From NCBI RefSeq assembly GCF_030405905.1, contig NZ_JASATW010000028.1:1-64000 (forward strand): 64,000 nt of DNA, in the 5' to 3' direction. The notes under the pieces were generated by a model. It made no database searches and had not been told where the DNA came from. It saw nothing but the letters and a program-made list of their open reading frames with translations. The position numbers and the translations under genes are program-made. The stretch is from Sphaerothrix gracilis. GTDB lineage: Bacteria > Cyanobacteriota > Cyanobacteriia > Phormidesmidales > Phormidesmidaceae. Positions 1 through 6,615 of this stretch are shown piece by piece (position 1 is the first letter of the stretch; each line of letters opens with the position of its first letter).

Positions 1-105
1 ATCTCCCTCACCCTCCTCATCTCCCTCACCCTTCGCATCTCCCTCACCCTTCGCATCTCCCTCACCCTCATCTCCCTCACCCTCACCATCTCCCCCCATC
101 CTCCA
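1..105 (+). repeat. C-rich tandem low-complexity array inside a coding frame
   Basis: Units of the form CATCTCCCTCACCCT plus TCG/CCT/CAC spacers repeat head to tail with periods of 15 or 18 bp. All periods are multiples of three, so the reading frame of the downstream alpha-mannosidase stays open through the array and would read as a Ser/Pro/Phe-Ala-rich linker. The array starts before the window edge. Its C-rich strand resembles the array on the opposite strand near 45.14-45.26 kb. Confidence 0.85.
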
Positions 106-1156
106 AAACTCTCACCTCTGCGCCACTATCTGCCCCCAAACTGGCAACCTCACCAGCCTCCGCGATCGCGTCCAAGACCGTGAGCTACTCAGCGCCCCTG
201 CGAATCAGCTCCAGGCTTTTCAAGATCAAGGCCAATACTGGGACGCCTGGAATATCGCCCCAGACTATCAAGACCACCCGCTGCCTCCGGCTCAGCTTGA
301 TGACCTAGAGTGGATTGATCAGGGGCCGCTGCGCCAGCGACTGCGGGTGATTCGAACCTTGGGAAAGTCTAGGTTCACGCAGGATTATGTGCTAGATAGT
401 CACTTGCCGATACTGCGAATTGAGACGATAGCTGACTGGCAAGAGCAGCAGGTGGTTTTGAAAGCAGCGTTTCCGCTAGCAGTAGAGGCCGAGATTGCAA
501 CTTATGAAATGCCGTTTGGCGCGATCGCTCGTCCGACTCGCCCTCAGACCCCAGCCGCAAAAGCAAAGTGGGAAGTACCCGCCCTGCGCTGGGCCGATCT
601 GAGCGATACCGCTGGCGGACTCAGCGTTCTGACCGACTGCAAACACGGCTTTGACGCTACGCCCAATCAGCTTCGATTGACGCTGCTCAAGGCCCCAATC
701 TGGCCCGATCCAGCCAGCGATCGCGGCCAGCACCGCTTCACTTACGCCCTCTATCCCCACGCTTCCGACTGGCGGCAAACCCCGCAGCGAGCCAGAGAGC
801 TTAACTTACCACTGCAGTGCCTAACTGTTTCTGCGTCTAGGTCAGGCAGCTTAGCCGCGACCCGTTCATTCTTAAAGATAAAAAATCCTAATCTAATCTT
901 GTCGGCACTCAAGCTGGCTGAGGGTGAGCCTAATAGCCTGATTCTGCGGCTATATGAAGCCTGGGGGGAAGCGGGAACGCTAGAGCTGGAGACGACTCTG
1001 CCGATTGAGGATTTACAGTCTGTGGACTTACTGGAGCAAGCTGCAACAGGACGCGATCGCCCCTTGGAAAAGTCTGCGCAGGGGGTCAGTCCCTGGCAAA
1101 TTTGCAGCTATCGTCTCCGTCTCAAGGCAGAGGGAAACGTTTCTAACAGTTTGTGA
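2..1156 (+). CDS. Alpha-mannosidase, GH38 family, C-terminal part (partial, 5' end outside window)
   Basis: This is the 3' portion of a glycoside hydrolase family 38 alpha-mannosidase, an enzyme that trims alpha-linked mannose. The reading frame starting at base 2 is open from the window edge to the TGA at 1154-1156. After the low-complexity array, the text PQTGNLTSL and DRVQDRELL match the start of the GH38 C-terminal beta domain, and YEMPFGAIARPT, ALRWADLSD and LSVLTDCKHGFD are conserved later in that domain. The catalytic N-terminal domain lies outside the window, so activity cannot be judged. The array sits where the linker between the catalytic and C-terminal domains is expected, so the protein may still be functional. 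The GTG at 347 is an internal valine, not a start. infC follows about 90 bp downstream on the same strand. Confidence 0.8.
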   Translation, partial: SPSPSSSPSPFASPSPFASPSPSSPSPSPSPPILQNSHLCATICPQTGNLTSLRDRVQDRELLSAPANQLQAFQDQGQYWDAWNIAPDYQDHPLPPAQLDDLEWIDQGPLRQRLRVIRTLGKSRFTQDYVLDSHLPILRIETIADWQEQQVVLKAAFPLAVEAEIATYEMPFGAIARPTRPQTPAAKAKWEVPALRWADLSDTAGGLSVLTDCKHGFDATPNQLRLTLLKAPIWPDPASDRGQHRFTYALYPHASDWRQTPQRARELNLPLQCLTVSASRSGSLAATRSFLKIKNPNLILSALKLAEGEPNSLILRLYEAWGEAGTLELETTLPIEDLQSVDLLEQAATGRDRPLEKSAQGVSPWQICSYRLRLKAEGNVSNSL

Positions 1157-1236
1157 ATCTGACTGTAGCCGGGTGTTATCCCTAGATAGAGTGCGCTACT
1201 ATATGTCCATAGTATTTTCTAATATGTCGATTTCCT

Positions 1237-1250
1237 GGAGGGAATTCATT
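1237..1250 (+). promoter_or_regulatory. Strong Shine-Dalgarno followed by AUU start codon of infC
   Basis: GGAGGG at 1237-1242 is followed after five bases by ATT at 1248-1250, in frame with the IF-3 sequence. In-frame ATG codons at 1203 and 1224 lack a comparable ribosome binding site. AUU starts are known from infC in Escherichia coli and other bacteria, where IF-3 discriminates against its own non-canonical start codon and so limits its own synthesis. Confidence 0.7.
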
Positions 1251-1739
1251 ATCGCTAAGAAACAGCCCATCAACCGTCAGATCAAAGCGCCCCAAGTGCT
1301 TTTAATTGATGCCGAAAGCAACAATTTGGGACTAACTGATACCCGTGATGCACTGAAGCTAGCCAAAGAGGCCAGTTTAGACTTGGTTGTCGTTTCCGAA
1401 ACCAAGGACGGCCCGGTAGCCAAGATTATGGACTACGGCAAGCATCAATATCAGCAAAAGAAGCGCCAGCGGCAGAATACGTCCAAGCCTTCGCTGAAAG
1501 AGGTGAAGCTGCGTCCCAATGTGGGCGACTCTGACTACGGTATCCGCATTGATCGCGCTTTGGAATGGCTGAAGAAAGGCGACATGGTGAAGTTTCAGGT
1601 GCGCCTGCGAGGGCGGGAACACCAGCACCGCGATCGCGCCCTGGATTTGCTCAATCGGGTGGTTGATGACTTAGACAAAGCAGGTAAAGTGCAGTCTTTT
1701 GACAGACGCGCTTTGGTTGTACAAGTTGCCCCTGCATAA
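1248..1739 (+). CDS. infC: Translation initiation factor IF-3
   Basis: IF-3 binds the 30S subunit, prevents premature 50S joining and checks start-codon pairing. The N-terminal domain begins with INRQIKAPQVLLID and contains LVVVSE and AKIMDYGKHQYQQKK; the C-terminal domain contains KEVKLRPNVGDSDY, FQVRLRGREHQH and ends with a beta strand. From the proposed ATT start the protein is 163 residues, slightly short because it lacks the longer N-terminal tail of many bacterial IF-3s. The start was chosen for its GGAGGG ribosome binding site at ideal spacing; ATG at 1203 or 1224 would add 15 or 8 residues of non-conserved sequence. The sequence diverges from the most common cyanobacterial IF-3 type, so it could be a second copy. 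A strong hairpin terminator follows about 30 bp downstream. Confidence 0.9.
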   Translation: MIAKKQPINRQIKAPQVLLIDAESNNLGLTDTRDALKLAKEASLDLVVVSETKDGPVAKIMDYGKHQYQQKKRQRQNTSKPSLKEVKLRPNVGDSDYGIRIDRALEWLKKGDMVKFQVRLRGREHQHRDRALDLLNRVVDDLDKAGKVQSFDRRALVVQVAPA

Positions 1740-1767
1740 TTTGCCTACGGCATAATTGCTTTTCTCA

Positions 1768-1825
1768 AAAAATAGGTTTCTTGCGAAAGCTGAAAAGGCT
1801 TTCACGCTGCAAGAAACCTATTTTT
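1768..1825 (+). terminator. Bidirectional intrinsic terminator after infC
   Basis: A perfect 17-bp inverted repeat (1768-1784 with 1809-1825) begins with AAAAATAGG and ends with CCTATTTTT, enclosing a second 6-bp stem GAAAGC (1785-1790) with GCTTTC (1798-1803). The A run on one side and T run on the other make it usable in both directions, for infC and for anything coming from the right. Confidence 0.85.
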
Positions 1826-2174
1826 GTAGCTTTGTTTTTGTAGCCTTGCAGATTGCTTTCGCCCCTTTACCTAAGCCAATGGCAAAACTGTCGAAGAGAT
1901 TGCTGTTATGCCTGCAAAAGTAGGGATTGATCGTAATGGGGTTGATGCCGAGGCGGGCAGGCTCTCCGCCCATTGTGACTAAGCTGCCGCCAATGACCAT
2001 GCCAATGCTTTCAGGCTGCATAGAGGGATGACCCTGCAGCAGGCGGCGGGCATAGCCAGTCTCGAGCTCGACGACAATTAGAGAAGCGCGATCGCTGGAG
2101 GGCGATCGCGCGTCTACTGGTCTAAACGCAGCAAAAGCTGAGTCCGGCCTAGACTCAGCCCTAAGGTACCTTCG
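1818..2174 (-). pseudogene. Remnant of a major-royal-jelly/yellow-family protein gene
   Basis: The minus-strand frame reads LIVVELETGYARRLLQGHPS followed by MQPESIGMVIGG and RLGINPITINP. This order (vDLeTG..rRvL.ghpSvqpe...G..rlGvdpItlsp) is characteristic of the central part of the MRJP/yellow beta-propeller family found in some bacteria. The frame is closed by TAA just beyond 2174, has no good start, and on the other side becomes unrelated sequence that runs into the infC terminator stem, where its stop codon lies. I read it as a decayed fragment of a roughly 350-400-residue protein. A short expressed peptide starting at ATG 2021 cannot be excluded but looks unlikely. Confidence 0.5.
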
Positions 2175-2190
2175 TTTTTAAAGAAATACT

Positions 2191-2263
2191 CCCAACGAAG
2201 CAGGTCAGTAACAACTCAGCCTCGTTCAGTCCTGTAGCCAACTGAAAGCACCTGCTTCTTGGG
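2191..2263 (-). terminator. Structured 3' element downstream of CP12
   Basis: On the minus strand, 45 bases after the CP12 stop, a 14-bp stem with one bulged base pairs 2250-2263 with 2191-2205 (CCCAAGAAGCAGGT with ACCTGCTTCGTTGGG). Inside the loop a second 6-bp stem pairs TTCAGT (2225-2230) with ACTGAA (2241-2246). A mixed AT-rich run (ATTTCTTTAAAAA) follows. It may be the CP12 terminator or an RNA-stability element; the T tract is weaker than usual. Confidence 0.5.
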
Positions 2264-2307
2264 TAGTCTGCTGCTCGCTGAGAAAGCCAGTCAATTACGG
2301 CAACTCT

Positions 2308-2532
2308 CTAGTTGTCGTAGATGCGGCACTCATCAGCATCGGGATTATCTTCGCAGTACTCCTCGAAAGAAGTCTTCTTTTTCTGGCTAGAACGCTGGTG
2401 AGAAGCTTCTGCCTGAAGCTCTTCAACCGTATCCCAAGCAACTGCGCATTCAGCCGAGTCGTCGCCTGTTTCTTGGCAAGCAGTCCGTGCTCTTTCGCGC
2501 TCCTGCTCAATTTGTGATTGAATATCGCTCAT
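2308..2532 (-). CDS. cp12: Calvin-cycle regulatory protein CP12
   Basis: CP12 is a small, largely disordered redox switch that scaffolds an inactive complex of glyceraldehyde-3-phosphate dehydrogenase and phosphoribulokinase in the dark. The 74-residue product shows the family in full: N-terminal helix IQSQIEQERERA, first cysteine pair (TACQET and SAECAVAWD), the core AWDTVEELQAEA, and the C-terminal YCEDNPDADECRIYDN with the second cysteine pair and the terminal tyrosine-containing tail that inserts into the GAPDH active site. Length is typical. An overlapping minus frame ending at 2295 is a shadow. The gene is transcribed away from the FIST gene, with about 340 bp between them. Confidence 0.95.
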   Translation of the reverse strand: MSDIQSQIEQERERARTACQETGDDSAECAVAWDTVEELQAEASHQRSSQKKKTSFEEYCEDNPDADECRIYDN

Positions 2533-2870
2533 AGAATCTATCCAAATCTGAACAACGGTATTAAACCTGAGTAAGTCCTAGTCTTATTGTGAAACTTCAT
2601 CAACGATGATTTATCCACCACAAGACTCAAAAAACTATGCAACTATAGTCTAACTTCTGAAAAGCAGTCTAGCGGTATATCAGACATCAGACAGAGTAAA
2701 AATACTTATTGATCCCCATGAAGCTATAAATTTATCTGCTAATTGACTCGGTTGACTGGCTTAGGATGGGCCAGCTTAGGGACTGCCTGTGAATATTCAT
2801 GCCGCCACCGCCAGCTATTTCTTGGCAAGGCCGATCATAATTGTAGTGTATCAAGCAGGATCGGGAGGAT
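2533..2870. other. Divergent intergenic region, CP12 / FIST gene
   Basis: No gene seen. It must hold the promoters of both divergent genes; it is AT-rich in the CP12-proximal half. A ribosome binding site GGGAGG at 2863-2868 precedes the FIST ATG with unusually short spacing (2 bases). Confidence 0.6.
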
Positions 2871-4127
2871 ATGGATACCTCAGCTAGCATAATGAAGTGG
2901 GCCAGTGCCCTATCGACCCGGCCCTCACTAGAAGCTGCCGTGGCGGAAGTAGCGGCCCAGGCTCAGGAGCGTCTGCAGGCCCAGCCTGATTTGGCTTTGG
3001 TCTTTATCTCGGCGGCTTTTGCCAGTGAATTTTCTCGGCTTATGCCCCTGCTGCAGGAACAGCTCGATGTCCCTGTCTGGTTGGGCTGCAGCGGGGGGGG
3101 CGTTATTGGTACCAGCGCTGAAGGCGAGGCTGTAGAAGCTGAAGGTCAGCCCGCCTTGAGCCTGAGTTTGGCCAGCCTGCCGGGGGTAACGCTGCAAAGC
3201 TTTCACTGCTCATCGGAAGACCTCCCTGATTTAGATAGCCCCCCCGATCGCTGGAGTGAACTTATTGGCGTAGACCCGCAAACACAGCCCCACTTTATTC
3301 TGATGGCAGATCCTTTTTCGGCGGGGATCAACGATTTGCTACAGGGACTAGATTTTGCCTATCCGGGGGCTGTAAAAGTGGGCGGTTTAGCCAGTATTGG
3401 CAGTATTAACCGGAGCTGTGGTTTGTTTTGCGACGGGGAGCTGATTGAAGAGGGCGTTGTCGGCGTAGCGCTATCTGGCAATGTGGTTTTAGATGCCATC
3501 GTGGCCCAGGGGTGTCGCCCCATTGGTCAGCCTTACCGCGTGGCGGAAGGAGAGAAAAATATTTTGCTCAAGCTGGAAACGGATTCAGACCTTGGAACAG
3601 CCAGCTTGAAAACGCCGATGGACGTGCTGCAAGAGCTATTCCAGAGCCTAGACGAAGCCGATCGGGAACTAGCCCAACACTCCTTGTTCATTGGCGTTGA
3701 GCAGAGCGGATTTAAACCCAATCTAGAGCGGGGAGACTTTCTAATCCGCAACCTGATTGGCGTCGATCCTAAAGTAGGGGCGATCGCGATTGGCGATCGC
3801 GTCCGCCCAGGGCAGCGGATTCAGTTTCACCTGCGCGATGCTCAGACCTCAGCCGATGACCTGCGGATGCTGCTCGATCGCTACCAAAGCCAGCACGAGA
3901 AGGCTCAGGCTGCCGGGGCGCTGATGTTTGCCTGTATGGGCCGGGGGGAAGGGCTTTATGAAGAGGCTAACTTTGACTCTGGGCTATTCAATCGCTATTT
4001 TGAGCAGATACCCCTGAGCGGCTTTTTCTGCGGTGGTGAAATTGGCCCCATTGGCGGCACCACCTTTCTCCACGGCTACACTTCCGTCTTTGGTATCTGT
4101 CGTCAGCCGGAACAGGCGTCTAAGTAG
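2871..4127 (+). CDS. FIST-domain sensory protein (FIST N and C domains)
   Basis: FIST proteins are sensory proteins thought to bind small ligands, probably amino acids or related molecules. The N-terminal FIST domain runs over about residues 25-230 (LALVFISAAFA, VWLGCSGGGVIG, VKVGGLAS, GLFCDGELIEEGVVGVAL) and the C-terminal domain over about 250-400 (FLIRNLIGVDP, GALMFACMGRG, PLSGFFCGGEIGPIGG, FLHGYTSVFGI). Length of 418 is normal for a stand-alone cyanobacterial FIST protein. No output domain or membrane segment is attached, so it must signal through a partner. The ATG at 2892 (MKWASALSTRP) matches the conserved beginning of the family and is a plausible alternative start. A peptide-type binding lipoprotein gene begins 17 bases after the stop, suggesting joint expression and perhaps a shared ligand class. 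Confidence 0.88.
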   Translation: MDTSASIMKWASALSTRPSLEAAVAEVAAQAQERLQAQPDLALVFISAAFASEFSRLMPLLQEQLDVPVWLGCSGGGVIGTSAEGEAVEAEGQPALSLSLASLPGVTLQSFHCSSEDLPDLDSPPDRWSELIGVDPQTQPHFILMADPFSAGINDLLQGLDFAYPGAVKVGGLASIGSINRSCGLFCDGELIEEGVVGVALSGNVVLDAIVAQGCRPIGQPYRVAEGEKNILLKLETDSDLGTASLKTPMDVLQELFQSLDEADRELAQHSLFIGVEQSGFKPNLERGDFLIRNLIGVDPKVGAIAIGDRVRPGQRIQFHLRDAQTSADDLRMLLDRYQSQHEKAQAAGALMFACMGRGEGLYEEANFDSGLFNRYFEQIPLSGFFCGGEIGPIGGTTFLHGYTSVFGICRQPEQASK

Positions 4128-4144
4128 TGCGATCGCGAGGCGAG

Positions 4145-5926
4145 ATGAACTGGCTCAGAAGGTGGGGAGCGCTGGCTCTAGCGGCAGTGCTGGCGATCGC
4201 GCTGAGTAGCTGTCAGGCGCTGCTGGTCAAATCTGAAGCGGCTCAAACCACTCAAATCGTAGTGGACGTCCTCAGCGATCCCAAGACCTTTAACTATGCC
4301 CTCAGCCGCCAGCGACCCAACATTTTCCCGCTTACCTTTGCCGGATTGACCAGCGTTAATGGCCTCACCGCCGAGATTGAGCCAGAGCTAGCTGAGTCCT
4401 GGGAGATGTCAGAGGACAAGCTGCGCTTTGTCTTTACCCTGCGCCCAAATCTGAAATGGTCGGATGGTCAGCCCCTGACGGCTGATGATGTGGTGTTTAC
4501 CTATGAGCAAATCATCTTCAACCCGGAAATTCCCACCAGCGTTGAAAGTATGCTCAAAATTGGGCAGAGCGGCCAGTTTCCTCAGGTGCGCAAGCTCAGC
4601 GATCGCCAAGTAGAGTTCATCCTGCCAGAGCCTTTTTCGCCCTTCTTGCTGGCGACGGCGGGTGCTCCCGATGGCGTTGTCATCCTGCCCAAACATGCGC
4701 TAGCAGAGTTCGTCACCACCAAAGACGAGTCCGGCAGTCCCGTCTTTCTCACGGTTTGGGGAACCAACACCCCGCCGGATCAAGTCGTCACCAACGGCCC
4801 CTATCGCCTCAGCCGCTATGTGCCCAATGAGCGGGTAGTGTTTGAGCGCAATCCTTACTATTGGCGACAGGATGCCGCCGGAAATCCCCAGCCCTACATC
4901 GAGCGCTACATCTGGGAAGTGGTTGAATCGACCACAGCCTCCCTAATTCAGTTTCGCTCCGGCGGCACCGATGCTGTGGGGGTTTCGGCGGATGAGTTCG
5001 CCCTGCTGAAGCGGGAAGAGGAGCGCGGCAATTTCAAAATTTATAACGGCGGCCCTGCCTTTGGCACCACGTTTATCAGCTTCAATCTGAATCAGGGTAG
5101 CCGCAACGGTAAACCGCTGGTAGATCCGATCAAGTCAAGCTGGTTTACTCAGGTGGAATTTCGTCAGGCGATCGCCTATGCCCTCGATCGCCAAACCATG
5201 CTGAACAACCTGTTTCAAGGATTAGGGCAGCTTCAGCATTCCCCCATTGATATTCAAAGTCCTTTCTATTTGCCACCCGAACAGGGCCTTAAAACCTACG
5301 ATTACAATCCCGACAAAGCTAGAGAACTGCTAGAGAGCATCGGCTTTCAGTACAACGCTGCCGGACAGCTGCTCGACGCCGCTGGTAACCGGGTCCGCTT
5401 CACGCTAATTACCAATGCGGGCAATAAGCTGCGGGAAGGCATGGGAGCCCAGGTAAAACAGGACTTAAGCAAAATTGGCATTCAGGTGGATTTTCAGCCG
5501 CTGGACTTCAGCGCTCTAGTAGACAAACTTTCCACCTCTCTAGAATGGGACTGCTATCTGCTAGGCTTTACCGGCGGCATCGAGCCGAATGACGGTGCCA
5601 ATGTTTGGCTTCCAGAGGGCAGTCTCCACGCCTTCAATCAGTCGGCTCAGGCCGGACAAGATCCCCTCACAGGCCGCATAGTCTATGACTGGGAGCAGCG
5701 CATCGGCGATCTCTACATTCAGGCAGCGCAAACCTATGACCTGGCCGAGCGCAAAGCTCTCTACGACGAGACGCAGCAGATTACCCAAGAATATCTGCCG
5801 TTTATTTACCTGATTAATCCCTTAGCCCTAGCCGCTGTACGAGATTACGTCGAGGGCGTGCGGTTTTCGGCCTTCAAAGGCATCTTCTGGAATATCTACG
5901 AAATCCGAATAGATAAACCGGCGTAA
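4145..5926 (+). CDS. ABC transporter substrate-binding lipoprotein, peptide/nickel (SBP_bac_5) family
   Basis: Extracytoplasmic receptor of an oligopeptide-type ABC importer. The start at 4145 was chosen over the GTG at 4127 because it gives a classic lipoprotein signal: MNWLRRWG, a hydrophobic core, then lipobox ALSSC. The mature part carries family signatures: FAGLTSVNG, ELAESWEMSED, LRPNLKWSDGQPLTADDVVFTYE, NGPYRLSRYVPNERVVFERNPYYW, FRQAIAYALDRQTM and a C-terminal lobe ending near EIRIDKPA. About 593 residues, usual length. No permease or ATPase genes are adjacent, so the transporter partners must be elsewhere. It follows the FIST gene by 17 bases and is probably cotranscribed. Confidence 0.9.
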   Translation: MNWLRRWGALALAAVLAIALSSCQALLVKSEAAQTTQIVVDVLSDPKTFNYALSRQRPNIFPLTFAGLTSVNGLTAEIEPELAESWEMSEDKLRFVFTLRPNLKWSDGQPLTADDVVFTYEQIIFNPEIPTSVESMLKIGQSGQFPQVRKLSDRQVEFILPEPFSPFLLATAGAPDGVVILPKHALAEFVTTKDESGSPVFLTVWGTNTPPDQVVTNGPYRLSRYVPNERVVFERNPYYWRQDAAGNPQPYIERYIWEVVESTTASLIQFRSGGTDAVGVSADEFALLKREEERGNFKIYNGGPAFGTTFISFNLNQGSRNGKPLVDPIKSSWFTQVEFRQAIAYALDRQTMLNNLFQGLGQLQHSPIDIQSPFYLPPEQGLKTYDYNPDKARELLESIGFQYNAAGQLLDAAGNRVRFTLITNAGNKLREGMGAQVKQDLSKIGIQVDFQPLDFSALVDKLSTSLEWDCYLLGFTGGIEPNDGANVWLPEGSLHAFNQSAQAGQDPLTGRIVYDWEQRIGDLYIQAAQTYDLAERKALYDETQQITQEYLPFIYLINPLALAAVRDYVEGVRFSAFKGIFWNIYEIRIDKPA

Positions 5927-6615
5927 GTAGGCGGATCTAACTGTTTTGAGGCTAGTAAGGCCCGTCGGGTATGGCTGCCCTAAAGCGACAGCGTCACCTT
6001 TGCGGGTGTTGGGTTTTGTGCCTTAACCGCAACCTTCATTGACCTCATGTTTACTGCGCTTACCTGCTTGAGAGGCGCTTGCGCCAGCGTAGCCATGCCG
6101 CAGTCTGTACACCTGCCTAGGAGGCAAACCGCAAACGATTACTTTTTTTAATAAATTAAATTGGGAAAACTAATCTGCCAATAAGTTTTTTCAAAAAATT
6201 TTTTCGTGAAAGAATTATATTTAAATTTCGGATACATCTTGGTGAGTGTTCAATCACATTCTCGGTTAACTTTGTTTACAAAGATGGAGATTGTTTATGT
6301 CGAATTGTGTCACATAATCGCTCAACCCCTGAACTGACAAGGATTTTCTGATACAAAGGCTGTTAGGTTAAGCGTTCAAGTCTTGAAATTGCAGGTGTCT
6401 CTCTTAGCTCTTAAAGATACTTTTGTAAAGTTTTGAGCCACTGCGGTCAGCTTCTAATTCAGCTTATTTCTGATCGCAAATCTGTCTTAGTCTTTAGCTT
6501 TTGATTCTGGCAGCTTTGTCAAGCCAATCCGATAAAATTGGCGGCTGGAAAATTGTAGAGTTTCCCAATCGCTGTCTGATCTAGACCTGAGAATACGCAT
6601 CAAGGAGTTTTTTGC
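5927..6615 (+). other. Long chlH upstream region / leader
   Basis: No gene seen over 689 bp. The first 200 bases are GC-richer and include the palindrome GGCGCTTGCGCC (6074-6085) followed by AGCGTAGCCATG, which resembles short interspersed repeats common in cyanobacterial genomes. From about 6140 the sequence is markedly AT-rich up to the chlH ATG, suggesting a long promoter and untranslated leader, as expected of a light-regulated chlorophyll gene. Confidence 0.5.

Noticed and set aside
1..105. CRISPR-like array
   Set aside because: Units are contiguous low-complexity repeats without unique spacers.
2295..2510. 71-codon minus frame overlapping CP12
   Set aside because: Out-of-frame shadow of the clearly conserved CP12 sequence.
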